Part shown: in pieces, positions 16,342-24,179 of the stretch | Position numbering within the stretch: the stretch's first letter is position 1 | Layout of the letters: every line of letters begins with the position of its first letter | Assembly: GCA_964500775.1 (NCBI GenBank) | Contig: CAZCQG010000015.1 | Coordinates: forward strand, 1 to 48,708 | Source of the DNA: CAZCQG01 sp964500775 | Lineage (GTDB): Bacteria; Campylobacterota; Campylobacteria; Campylobacterales; CAZCQG01 | DNA: 48,708 bases | Reading direction: 5' to 3' | Made by a program: the position numbers and the translations under genes | Notes under the pieces: model-generated | Database searches by the model: none | What the model was told of the DNA's origin: nothing | What the model saw: only the letters and a program-made list of their open reading frames with translations

Positions 16342-16451
16342 CTCTCTCAAATAAGTTTGTACTCCTCGCGGTTGCCACACGACGGGAGCCCCGAAATCGT
16401 AGATTTCGACCCGACGGGACAAAGCGTATCGTACAAGCTTATTTGAGAGAG
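16342..16451. repeat. 110-bp nested inverted-repeat element before metG
   Basis: Outer arms at 16342-16361 and 16432-16451 (CTCTCTCAAATAAG core) are 20 bp each with one mismatch that still allows G-U pairing. Inside lie a second hairpin CGAAATC-GTA-GATTTCG (16392-16408) and a direct repeat CGACGGGA at 16380-16387 and 16412-16419. The element is more G/C-rich inside than nearby intergenic DNA and ends 33 bases before metG. It could be a terminator or attenuator-like RNA structure, a structured metG leader, or a small dispersed repeat (MITE/REP-like). The minus strand is open through it in one frame but without a start codon, so I do not call a gene. Confidence 0.75.
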
Positions 16452-16484
16452 TGTTTTAATTTCTAATTTTCAAGAAGGTTGCAA

Positions 16485-18422
16485 ATGGATTCGACGGAAA
16501 AGTGCAAAAAAATTTATATCACCACCCCGATATACTACGTCAACGACGTACCGCATATAGGACACGCCTACACGACGATGATAGCCGATACGTTGGCGAG
16601 ATACTCAAGACTCACGGGGCTTGATACGTTTTTTCTCACGGGTACCGATGAACACGGTCAAAAAATCGAAGAATCGGCTCTAGCGCGAAATAAAACACCA
16701 AAACAATATGCCGACGAGATAAGCGGCAAGTTTCGTGCCATGTGGGATGAGTTTGAAATAAGCTACGATCATTTCATCCGCACCACCGACGAAGCCCACA
16801 AAAACGGGGTGCAGGTCGCATTTAAAAAGATGTTTGACAATGGGGATATTTACAAGGGCGAATATGAAGGATTCTACTGCGTAAGCTGTGAGACATTTTT
16901 CAGCAAGCGTCAGCTCATAGATGACGAGATGTGCCCCGAATGCGGCAAAAGCACTCGTCTCATAAAAGAAGAATCGTACTTTTTTGCCCTCTCGAAATAC
17001 CAAGACAAACTTTTAGAACTTTATGAGAGTAAACCCAATTTCATCCTCCCGAAATTCCGAAAAAACGAGGTGATAAATTTCGTTAAAGGAGGATTATCCG
17101 ACCTCTCTATCACACGAACGAGTTTTGATTGGGGGGTAAAATTACCCAAAGAGATGGGAGACGAAAAGCACGTGATGTATGTTTGGCTCGATGCTCTCTT
17201 AAACTATGTGACCGCACTCGGCTACGGCGGGGATGAAAAAAATATGGAATATTGGCCCGCAAAGGTACACCTCGTAGGGAAAGACATCTTAAGATTCCAC
17301 GCTATTTACTGGCCGGCGTTTTTGATGAGCCTCGGACTGCCGCTCCCTTCACACGTCGGCGCGCACGGTTGGTGGACGCGAAACGGCGAAAAAATGAGTA
17401 AAAGCAAAGGGAACGTCATCAACCCAAAAGAGGTCGCCGATGCATACGGCGTGGAAAACTTCCGCTACTTTATGATGCGTGAAGTCCCCTTCGGACAGGA
17501 CGGTGACTTTAGTCAAAAAGCACTCATCGATAGGATAAACTCCGACCTTAGCAACGATTTGGGCAACCTCTTAAACCGCGTCATCGGGATGGCAGGAAAA
17601 TATTTCGACAACAGAATCGACAGCGCAAACGTCGAAAAATACTATGCCGCAGAGCTACACGAGTGTAAAAAATGTTTAGATGCGATTCCCGAACTTATTT
17701 ACGAGCTACAGACCCATAAATACCTCGAAGAGCTTTGGAAGCCCCTAAGCATAGCAAATCAAAGCATCACCAAATATGAGCCGTGGAATCTTATGAAAGC
17801 TAGCCGTGAAGAAGAGGCGATGGCGCTTGTCGCACTTGTGGCAAATATCCTCGCCAAGGTCGCCATCCTCCTTCACCCCGTGATGCCAAACACCACGAAC
17901 AAGATAGCGCAATCGCTCTGCTTTAACATAGATACGGCAAGCTATGAAAAACTTATCAGAGATTCTAAGCTCCTTGATTCTTTTACCATCCAAAGCGTCC
18001 CGCCCCTTTTTCCAAAAGTGGAAGCACCCCTTTTGGCAAGCGACACCGCACTCAAAGTCGAAGAGAAGAAAGAGGAAAAAGAGGAGGATTTAACTCCAAA
18101 AATCTCTATTGAGGACTTCTTTAAATGCGATATAAGGGTGGGTAAAATCTTAAGTGCCGAAGAGCTTAAAGGCTCCAAAAAACTCCTGAAACTCATGGTA
18201 GACATCGGCGAGTCGCGCCCAAGACAGATCATCGCAGGGATTAAAGAGTTCTACTCTGCCGAGACATTGGTCGGACAAGAGGTATGCGTGTTGGCAAATT
18301 TGAAGCCGGCAAAACTAATGGGAGAGCTTAGCGAAGGGATGGTATTGGCGGCAAAAGATGCAGCGGATCTAGCGCTCCTCGCTCCCAAAACGGCTAAAGC
18401 CGCCGGTACAAAAATAAGCTAG
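16485..18422 (+). CDS. metG: Methionyl-tRNA synthetase
   Basis: MetG charges tRNA-Met with methionine. The class I HIGH motif appears as PHIGHAYTT (near residues 22-30), a zinc knuckle as CVSCETFF...CPECG, and the KMSKS loop at residues 303-307. A C-terminal EMAPII/Arc1p-like tRNA-binding domain begins near DFFKCDIRVGKIL. The frame opens at TTG 16479, but ATG 16485 lies six bases after AAGAAGG and is the better start (645 residues). The gene is preceded by the nested inverted repeat and followed after eight bases by a Mur-ligase-like gene. Confidence 0.96.
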   Translation: MDSTEKCKKIYITTPIYYVNDVPHIGHAYTTMIADTLARYSRLTGLDTFFLTGTDEHGQKIEESALARNKTPKQYADEISGKFRAMWDEFEISYDHFIRTTDEAHKNGVQVAFKKMFDNGDIYKGEYEGFYCVSCETFFSKRQLIDDEMCPECGKSTRLIKEESYFFALSKYQDKLLELYESKPNFILPKFRKNEVINFVKGGLSDLSITRTSFDWGVKLPKEMGDEKHVMYVWLDALLNYVTALGYGGDEKNMEYWPAKVHLVGKDILRFHAIYWPAFLMSLGLPLPSHVGAHGWWTRNGEKMSKSKGNVINPKEVADAYGVENFRYFMMREVPFGQDGDFSQKALIDRINSDLSNDLGNLLNRVIGMAGKYFDNRIDSANVEKYYAAELHECKKCLDAIPELIYELQTHKYLEELWKPLSIANQSITKYEPWNLMKASREEEAMALVALVANILAKVAILLHPVMPNTTNKIAQSLCFNIDTASYEKLIRDSKLLDSFTIQSVPPLFPKVEAPLLASDTALKVEEKKEEKEEDLTPKISIEDFFKCDIRVGKILSAEELKGSKKLLKLMVDIGESRPRQIIAGIKEFYSAETLVGQEVCVLANLKPAKLMGELSEGMVLAAKDAADLALLAPKTAKAAGTKIS

Positions 18423-18430
18423 GGATAGCT

Positions 18431-19417
18431 TTGAAGCTAGAAAATATCTTACGGCTTTGCGAAGGGGAATTGCTCAACAAACCGAAGGTATTTTCGTTTC
18501 TTGATTTCACCTCCAATCTTAAAAAAATTAAACGGGGGTCTTTGTATTTCTGCAAAGATGCTCGCCATATCTGCGATGCCCTTACTCTAGGTGCATACGG
18601 GGTTATCTTTGAGACGACGGTAGATATAGACGAGCACGAATGCGCCCTCATTAAAGTCCCAAGCGTGGAGAGAGCCGCTCTCAAACTCCTCCGCTACCTC
18701 CACATAAAAAAGCGAGTCAAAGCACTTACGTGTGACAAAATAGAGTTTGAAATTATCAAGAAACTCTCCCTTGGACACAAAGAGCTTCTCTTTGTGGAAA
18801 ATCCCTTGCTTAGCCTCAAGGAGCTAAGCGAACTAGACGAAAACACGATTATCGTCACCCAAAACGATGAACTCGCTGAAATCCTAGACGCGCAGAAAAT
18901 AGAGAAGGCCAGAAGCTTGGAATCGTTTCACGTAATCTCGCAAAACATCCTCTCTATCACTATTTTTTATAAAGGTTTTATCCACAAATCAATCCCTTTT
19001 CAGTCGATTTTCATCAAAGAACTCCAAAGCTCCCTCCTGTATTTAAAGGCGCTAGAGATCGAATTAGACATCACGAAACTCGGATTCTTAAAATATTTAG
19101 AACCCCTTTTTTACGATAACAGCGGACATATCGCCAAGGACCAAAACGGCACGTGTGTCTTATTTGAAGAGGATATTGAGCTTTTTGAAAAAATGTACCT
19201 CTATCTCAAACTCCACGCCAAATGGGCAAAAACCCTCATCGTAGCCAATGAAAAGTACGGCGAACAGCTAAGCTTTGATGGCGAAGTGTGGCTACTCAAA
19301 AAATTTGACGAGCATATTTTAGAGAACGGTAAATACGACTTCGTCCTCGCCAACTTCGGCAAGCCTCACAAAAAAGAGAAAAAAGAGCAAACACTCGGTC
19401 TTTTTGATGAATTTTGA
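18431..19417 (+). CDS. Mur-ligase N-domain-like protein without ATP-binding motif, function unknown
   Basis: The 328-residue product starts at TTG 18431 after AGGGAT. Residues about 15-65 follow the pattern of the MurE/MurF N-terminal domain: a hydrophobic segment, then KIKRGSLYFCKDARH and ALTLGAYGVIFE, comparable to the family's dSR-x-v-x-pG-x-lF...A-x-x-x-GA-x-x-vi. The rest lacks the GT(N/K)GK(T/S) P-loop and other Mur ligase catalytic motifs; instead it has many Leu/Lys/Glu helices and ends KKEKKEQTLGLFDEF. Position after metG matches Cj0837c, as I recall. It may be a non-catalytic partner in cell-wall synthesis, but that is a guess. Confidence 0.6.
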   Translation: MKLENILRLCEGELLNKPKVFSFLDFTSNLKKIKRGSLYFCKDARHICDALTLGAYGVIFETTVDIDEHECALIKVPSVERAALKLLRYLHIKKRVKALTCDKIEFEIIKKLSLGHKELLFVENPLLSLKELSELDENTIIVTQNDELAEILDAQKIEKARSLESFHVISQNILSITIFYKGFIHKSIPFQSIFIKELQSSLLYLKALEIELDITKLGFLKYLEPLFYDNSGHIAKDQNGTCVLFEEDIELFEKMYLYLKLHAKWAKTLIVANEKYGEQLSFDGEVWLLKKFDEHILENGKYDFVLANFGKPHKKEKKEQTLGLFDEF

Positions 19418-19423
19418 TACAAT
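19415..19423 (+). promoter_or_regulatory. Extended -10 promoter before the NifX-like gene
   Basis: TGATACAAT (TG at 19415-19416, TACAAT 19418-19423) lies 37 bases before ATG 19461, whose ribosome site is AGGAG. It overlaps the end of the preceding gene. The same TTTGATACAAT string precedes the sensor kinase gene at 39054. Confidence 0.5.
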
Positions 19424-19460
19424 TTCAAATACAAATTTGCACACTTTATAGGAGTTATTT

Positions 19461-19832
19461 ATGAGAATCGGAGTTCCGGTAAAAGACAAGAATCTAATAC
19501 TTTTTAAAAATGCGGGGCACGCTCCCTATTTCGCGATATTTGAGCTTAGCGGAAACGGGATGTTTAAGACATTTAAATTCGTAGAGTTTCGTGATAATCC
19601 AAGGGTAAACTTGGATGCCGAAGAGGGGTGTATGGAGCATAATCACGATTTTGCTTGCGAGGAAGAAGAGCGTGCCCATGCCGAAGAACATAACGTCCTA
19701 GGCGAGATACTTCACGATTGTGAAAAAGTAATGGTACTTAGAGCGTGCAAGAATATGGCAAAGTCGCTCAAAGATCGCGGGATAGTTATCGAGAAGGTGG
19801 AGAATAATTTTTTAAGCGGGGTCAGAATCTAA
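19461..19832 (+). CDS. NifX/NifB-C-like cofactor-binding family protein with Cys/His-rich insert
   Basis: The N-terminus MRIGVPVKDKNLILFKNAGHAPYF follows the dinitrogenase iron-molybdenum cofactor family pattern (small iron-sulfur or molybdenum cofactor carriers such as NifX and NafY). Residues 54-77 form an acidic insert with Cys57, His60, His62, Cys66, His73 and His77, likely a metal site. The C-terminal part (VMVLRACKNMAKSLKDRGIVIEK) matches the end of the domain. No nif gene is in the window, so a role in nitrogen fixation is not implied; stand-alone members occur widely. Its last 21 bases overlap the convergent XRE gene. Confidence 0.7.
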   Translation: MRIGVPVKDKNLILFKNAGHAPYFAIFELSGNGMFKTFKFVEFRDNPRVNLDAEEGCMEHNHDFACEEEERAHAEEHNVLGEILHDCEKVMVLRACKNMAKSLKDRGIVIEKVENNFLSGVRI

Positions 19833-20126
19833 AACCTTCTCCCTCCCCTCTTTTTTCTTTTTCTCCTCTTTTTTCTTCACTTTTTTACAAAATCCGCCAT
19901 CCTTGCTTCTTTGCCTGATGTCGAGATTTTCGATAAGTTCGACGTAGTCCATCCCTTTTTCCTGCATAGCGGCGAAACACTCGATTATCACGGCGATTGG
20001 GTTTGGAATCTCATCTTTTTTCTTATAGCTTTGGAGATTTTTTTCGCTCACTTTTATGAGCTTTGCAAACTTAGGAAGGGTCAAATCGGCATCAATAAGC
20101 CGTTTTTTAAATTCTGTAAACGTCAT
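19812..20126 (-). CDS. XRE-type helix-turn-helix protein
   Basis: The 104-residue product starts at ATG 20126 after AAGGAGCAAG. The N-terminal 70 residues (TFTEFKKRLIDADLTLPKFAKLIKVSEKNLQSYKK) fit a Cro/C1-type helix-turn-helix, with LTLPKFAKLIKVS as helices two and three. The C-terminal third is very basic (KKVKKKEEKKKKEGREK). It is divergently transcribed from the small gene at 20267, whose promoter carries a perfect palindrome, so it is a candidate regulator of that gene and of itself. That pairing is inference. Confidence 0.7.
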   Translation of the reverse strand: MTFTEFKKRLIDADLTLPKFAKLIKVSEKNLQSYKKKDEIPNPIAVIIECFAAMQEKGMDYVELIENLDIRQRSKDGGFCKKVKKKEEKKKKEGREKVLDSDPA

Positions 20127-20198
20127 CTTGCTCCTTTTAAGCGTAATTTATTTTACCACAAAAAAATGGATACGGAACGGAAAATGTTTCATAAATCC

Positions 20199-20226
20199 TT
20201 GACATTGTCGATATTATATGTATAAT
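20199..20226 (+). promoter_or_regulatory. Near-consensus sigma-70 promoter of the 65-residue gene
   Basis: TTGACA (20199-20204) and TATAAT (20221-20226) are both perfect hexamers with a 16-base spacer. This is unusual in a phylum where -35 boxes are normally absent. The -10 box overlaps a palindrome, suggesting a strong promoter held under repression. Confidence 0.8.
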
Positions 20227-20246
20227 AGTAATAAAATATTACTATT
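20224..20246. promoter_or_regulatory. Palindromic operator overlapping the -10 box
   Basis: Arms AATAGTAATA (20224-20233) and TATTACTATT (20237-20246) are perfect 10-bp inverted repeats around AAA. They begin inside the -10 hexamer and cover the expected transcription start, the classic place for a repressor site. The XRE protein encoded divergently at 19812-20126 is the nearest candidate ligand. Confidence 0.6.
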
Positions 20247-20266
20247 CACAATAAAAGGAGTTTTTT

Positions 20267-20464
20267 ATGTTGGTCAAAATGCTTAAAGACAAAAAACTTT
20301 TCAGGATGGGAATCAAACGCCTCTACAAGGTAGAATCCAACTCGATGATTTCGCTAGAAGCGTACGACAACCACAACTTATATCGCTCTTTCGGCTCAAA
20401 TGCCAAAGAGGCGCTAAAAAATCTCTATAAAGCGATTAAAAGCAGAGGGCAAGGCTTAGCTTAG
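20267..20464 (+). CDS. 65-residue basic protein of unknown function
   Basis: ATG 20267 follows AAAGGAG at good spacing. The product is basic (MLVKMLKDKKLFRMGIKRL start) with a central segment NSMISLEAYDNHNLYRSFGSN and a helical end with KEALKNLYKAIKSRGQG. No transmembrane segment or known motif is visible. It has the best sigma-70 promoter in the window with a palindromic operator, so it is probably a regulated, potentially highly expressed small protein. Its end overlaps the convergent response regulator gene by nine bases. Confidence 0.65.
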   Translation: MLVKMLKDKKLFRMGIKRLYKVESNSMISLEAYDNHNLYRSFGSNAKEALKNLYKAIKSRGQGLA

Positions 20465-21004
20465 GGTCATCACTCCCGTTTTGAGAGCGATGTCCATATC
20501 TATTGCGATTTTTTTATCGACAAATTCTAGGATAAGGTTATCACCGGAAAAAGAGTATTTCGGAGGGGTGCTAAATAATTTTTTGATCTCCTCCGTGCTT
20601 ATCCGCTCGCTTGATTCCATCGCAGAAGTTCTTATGGTCTCGATGAGCGGAACCACGTTTTCTTCGAAGGCTTTTATATCAAAGGGTTTAGGTATAAATA
20701 TTTTGATATTAAAACCTCCTAGCTCCTCTTTTAATGCGTCCGATAATTCCGCAGAGATGACGACCACATCAAGTGCTGCGAGACGTTTTTTTTCTTTGAG
20801 TGCGACGAGTAATTCCTTGCCGTTCATTTCGGGCATATCGATGTCTAGAAAAAGTAGATTTATCAATGAATCATGCAATAGCGCCGAAAGCGCTTCCCTG
20901 CCGTCTTTCGCCTCTTTGCAATTTTTTACGTTTGCTTTTAGTAAATTGGTCTTGATAATTTTTCTCATTATATTACTATCATCGGCTATCAGCGCTTTAA
21001 CCAT
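20456..21004 (-). CDS. Response regulator with short C-terminal extension
   Basis: Residues 1-120 are a CheY-like receiver: acidic pair ADDS (Asp8, Asp9), phospho-acceptor Asp54 in LDIDMPEMNG, VISAE with the conserved Ser, and IPKPF with the conserved Lys. The remaining 60 residues (from about ESSERISTEEIKKLF) carry no known DNA-binding fold; a short beta-rich part resembles the small domains of chemotaxis-type regulators. ATG 21004 overlaps the upstream hybrid kinase by eight bases, so the two proteins are translationally coupled and very probably partners. Confidence 0.85.
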   Translation of the reverse strand: MVKALIADDSNIMRKIIKTNLLKANVKNCKEAKDGREALSALLHDSLINLLFLDIDMPEMNGKELLVALKEKKRLAALDVVVISAELSDALKEELGGFNIKIFIPKPFDIKAFEENVVPLIETIRTSAMESSERISTEEIKKLFSTPPKYSFSGDNLILEFVDKKIAIDMDIALKTGVMTLS

Positions 21005-23339
21005 TCTCTTCTCCTCTCTCTATCAACTCTAGTTTATACTCGTTTATTGCCTCTATAAGCGTACTAAAAAGGGTGTCGCAGACATCACACATACCCTCTC
21101 TCGCCTTCTCCTCGATCTCTTTTGCTATACAACCGACGGACGAGAGGCGGAGATTGAGCGAAGCCCCTTTGATAGAATGGGCAATCGACGCAATTCTCTC
21201 GCTCTCTCTAGCAAGTATCGCCTCTTCTAGCTCTCGTAGCTCTTTATCGATGTCGGTAAAAAACTCTCCCAAAAGCTCTTTTGACATACTCGCGTCCAAA
21301 CCTAGCTCTTCATTGAGCACGCTTAGCAACGCCTCTAGCGAGTTCTCTACCCGCTCTCTCGAAAGCTCTTTAGCGATAGTTTTTTTCTCACCGAGAAATT
21401 CATCTAGGATTCTTACCAACATATCTTTGTCGATAGGCTTGGGTAAATATCCATCCATCCCCTCGTTTAAGAATTTTTCCCTGTCTCCCGATAATGCGTT
21501 TGCCGTCAATGCGATGATTGGGACGCTGCGTCTTGCATGCTCTTTTTCATATGATTTTATCATTTTGGTTGCACTTATACCATCGAGCACGGGCATATTC
21601 ACATCCATCAAAATCAAATCAAACGCCTCTTTGCAGAGCGCCTCAAAAGCCTCTTTGCCGTCTTCCGCCAATACGCACTTTACTCCGAGGTGCTCAAGCA
21701 TTATCTTGATGAGTTTTTGATTTATTTTATTATCCTCTGCGACCAAGATCTTTGCATCAAAGCGAACGTCTTGACTCACCCCTCTCTCTTCTCTTCCCGT
21801 TTGATGAGATACCCCGTCCCCTTTTTTAAATGTCAATTCAAAACTAAACTTGCTCCCTTTGCCCATCTCGCTCTCTGCCGATAATTCTCCACCCATCATC
21901 TCTACGAGGCGTTTACAAATAGCAAGTCCCAGTCCCGTGCCGCCGTATTTTCTAGTCACGCTTGCGTCCGCCTGCTCAAACGGAGAAAAAATCACGTGCA
22001 ATTTATCTTTGGGAATCCCTATCCCGCTATCCTCTACCCTAAAAAGAATCGTCTCGCTTGCGGCATCCGAAGCGATTTTACGGACACTAATGGAGACATC
22101 GCCGCTTTCGGTGAACTTCACGGCATTACTTATGAGATTCGAGAAAACCTGTCGCAATCGTACGGCATCCGCGAGCAATATTTTGGTGATATTTTCGTCA
22201 ATATCGTAACGAAGGGTTATGTTTTTCTCGTTTGCTCTCCCTTGATATAAAATCGCGCTGCCCTTTATCTCGGAGCAAATATCAACGGGGAGTAATTCTA
22301 GAGCAAGCTTCCCGCTCTCGATTTTAGAGATGTCAAGGATGTCGTTGATGATCTCTAAAAGATGATTTGAGCTTGTCTTTACGATGTCGATGTATTCGAG
22401 CTGTTTTTCGCTTGGGTTAGTCCCGCGCAAAATATCCAAAAATCCTATGATTCCATTCATAGGTGTCCGTATCTCATGACTCATATTGGCTAAAAACTCG
22501 GACTTCGCTTTATCTGCGGCTTGCGCTTTTTTTACCGCCTCTTGGAGCGCCATCTCTTTTTCTATAAGATCGGTAACATCGTATCTGATGCCTAAAAATT
22601 GGGTAATATTTTCACTCGCATCAAGCACGGGAACGATTGTAGAATCTACATAATAGGGTATTCCGCTCTTCCTCTTATTTTTGATGATTCCTTTCCAAAT
22701 CTTCTTTGCGAGTATCGTCTCCCACAAATCTTGAAATACCGCACCGCTCATATCGGGATGGCGAAAAATACTATGAGGTTGTCCCAATAACTCCTCTTTG
22801 GCATACCCCGATATTTCACACACTTTGTCGTTGGCGTAGGTGATATTTCCTTCCAAATCCGATATAGTCAGAATCGCACTCGCATCGACCGCTTTTTTAT
22901 ATTCATTGAGGAGTTTGTTTGTTTTTTCTACTTGGTTTTTTGCCTCAAGCTGTGTTTGGATTTTTTCGAGTATCTTTTTGAGTTTGTCCAGCGAAACCGG
23001 TTTTGTGAGAAAAAAATCTATCCCTACGTTTATGGCATCTATAAGATGGTCGGTGTCGCTGTATGCGGTGGTGATGATTATGGGGGTTGAAGGACTTTTT
23101 TCTTTTACTTTTTGTGCAAGCTCCAATCCATCCATATAGGGCATATTGACATCGGTTATTATCGCATCAAAAGGTGCTTCGGCAAAGGCTTCCCACGCCT
23201 CCTCACCGTTGCTTTTTATCGTGACGTGCCCAATGGATCTTTTGAGCACCCCCTCCATAGTATCTCTAACGAACTCCTCATCCTCGACGTAAAGTACGCG
23301 CAACTCTTCAAAAGGTTTTTTTTTCGTTACTTCGCTCAA
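20997..23339 (-). CDS. Hybrid sensor histidine kinase: REC-PAS-HisKA-HATPase-REC-HPt
   Basis: A 780-residue soluble phosphorelay protein starting at TTG 23339. Order: receiver 1 (12-125, Asp63 in TDVNMPYMDG, Lys113), PAS (about 150-265, with GNITYANDKVCEISGY), HisKA with His288 (FLANMSHEIRTPMNG), HATPase with N box near 401-410 (NLISNAVKFT), G1 DSGIGIP and G2 GGTGLGL, receiver 2 (530-650, Asp579 in MDVNMPVLDG), and HPt with His721 (AHSIKGASLNL). There are no transmembrane helices, so it senses a cytoplasmic signal, perhaps redox or ligand through PAS. All parts for an internal four-step relay are present, with the coupled response regulator as likely output. Confidence 0.92.
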   Translation of the reverse strand: MSEVTKKKPFEELRVLYVEDEEFVRDTMEGVLKRSIGHVTIKSNGEEAWEAFAEAPFDAIITDVNMPYMDGLELAQKVKEKSPSTPIIITTAYSDTDHLIDAINVGIDFFLTKPVSLDKLKKILEKIQTQLEAKNQVEKTNKLLNEYKKAVDASAILTISDLEGNITYANDKVCEISGYAKEELLGQPHSIFRHPDMSGAVFQDLWETILAKKIWKGIIKNKRKSGIPYYVDSTIVPVLDASENITQFLGIRYDVTDLIEKEMALQEAVKKAQAADKAKSEFLANMSHEIRTPMNGIIGFLDILRGTNPSEKQLEYIDIVKTSSNHLLEIINDILDISKIESGKLALELLPVDICSEIKGSAILYQGRANEKNITLRYDIDENITKILLADAVRLRQVFSNLISNAVKFTESGDVSISVRKIASDAASETILFRVEDSGIGIPKDKLHVIFSPFEQADASVTRKYGGTGLGLAICKRLVEMMGGELSAESEMGKGSKFSFELTFKKGDGVSHQTGREERGVSQDVRFDAKILVAEDNKINQKLIKIMLEHLGVKCVLAEDGKEAFEALCKEAFDLILMDVNMPVLDGISATKMIKSYEKEHARRSVPIIALTANALSGDREKFLNEGMDGYLPKPIDKDMLVRILDEFLGEKKTIAKELSRERVENSLEALLSVLNEELGLDASMSKELLGEFFTDIDKELRELEEAILARESERIASIAHSIKGASLNLRLSSVGCIAKEIEEKAREGMCDVCDTLFSTLIEAINEYKLELIERGEENG

Positions 23340-23371
23340 AATTGTCCTTGGTAGAGATAAGTCAAGGAATA

Positions 23372-23377
23372 ATTATA
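23372..23377 (-). promoter_or_regulatory. -10 element of the hybrid kinase promoter
   Basis: The minus strand reads TATAAT, 33 bases before the TTG start of the kinase gene and just downstream of the M23 peptidase stop. No -35 is evident. Confidence 0.5.
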
Positions 23378-23408
23378 CTATAGGGCACTTCTAAAAACCT
23401 TATTTTTA

Positions 23409-24179
23409 TTAAGAAGTAGTAATAAAAAGTTGCGGGTCAATCCATTTTCCGGAGATGTTCAAGCCAAAATGGAGGTGTGCACCCGTTGCCCTCCCCGTCG
23501 CTCCGACCTTCCCGATAACCTCACCTTTTTTAAGGGTTTGTCCTACTGTGACTGCTATCTCGCTCATATGGCAATACATCGTGATTATCCCTTGTCCATG
23601 GTCGATAAAGACGCTTTTACCGTTAAAAAAATAATCTCCGATTCCTATCACCTTTCCCGCCATCGCGCTCTTTATCGCGCTTCCTTCTTTTGCGGCAATG
23701 TCTATGCCGCTGTGGGGCGATCTTGGTTGTTCGTTAAAAAAGCGTTTCAGTCCAAATTCGCTCGAATATCTCCCCGATGTAGGTTTTAAGAGGTTTAACG
23801 CAAGAGGTTTTGCGCGCGTATATGTATTCAAAAATCCTTGTATCTCCACCTTCTCTCTCTCATACCGCGCCAAATCTTCCGCGCTCAACTCCACTCTTTT
23901 GTTATCTTTTAAAGTGATGTGCTGCTCTCTGTATTGTTTGTCTTCGATAGAGAAGCTCTGTTGTACGTCATCGATAAAATAGGCTGATTCTCCGAGGGGT
24001 GCATCCAAAGAGATAGGAAGGAGTGCGTAAAGTTGTTTAGATTCCGTGATTACCGGAGCAATCTTTCCTTCATAAACGACCCTTTGCTCCGCTCTTTCAA
24101 GGGGGACTTTATAGATTCCGCCGGGATATGCGGCAAACGCCTCGATAACAAGGAAGATAAATACGGCTATCTGTTTGAT
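23409..24179 (-). CDS. M23 family peptidoglycan endopeptidase, apparent AUC start
   Basis: A LytM/M23 metallopeptidase. The zinc motif HSGIDIAA (HxxxD) and the HLHFGL motif (HxH) are intact, with SEFGLKRFFN before the core. The frame has no ATG, GTG or TTG until TTG 24008, but it stays open and in phase upstream through a convincing signal peptide (KQIAVFIFLVIEAFA) and mature YPGG start. The codon that would give MKQIAV is ATC at 24179, eight bases after AAGGGG (24193-24188). I therefore place the start at AUC 24179 (256 residues). It overlaps the upstream transglycosylase-like gene by 13 bases. The alternative TTG 24008 would lose the export signal a periplasmic enzyme needs. Confidence 0.85.
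   Translation of the reverse strand: MKQIAVFIFLVIEAFAAYPGGIYKVPLERAEQRVVYEGKIAPVITESKQLYALLPISLDAPLGESAYFIDDVQQSFSIEDKQYREQHITLKDNKRVELSAEDLARYEREKVEIQGFLNTYTRAKPLALNLLKPTSGRYSSEFGLKRFFNEQPRSPHSGIDIAAKEGSAIKSAMAGKVIGIGDYFFNGKSVFIDHGQGIITMYCHMSEIAVTVGQTLKKGEVIGKVGATGRATGAHLHFGLNISGKWIDPQLFITTS

Noticed and set aside
16337..16460. Open minus-strand reading through the inverted-repeat element.
   Set aside because: No start codon with a ribosome site; the nested arms explain the sequence better as DNA or RNA structure.
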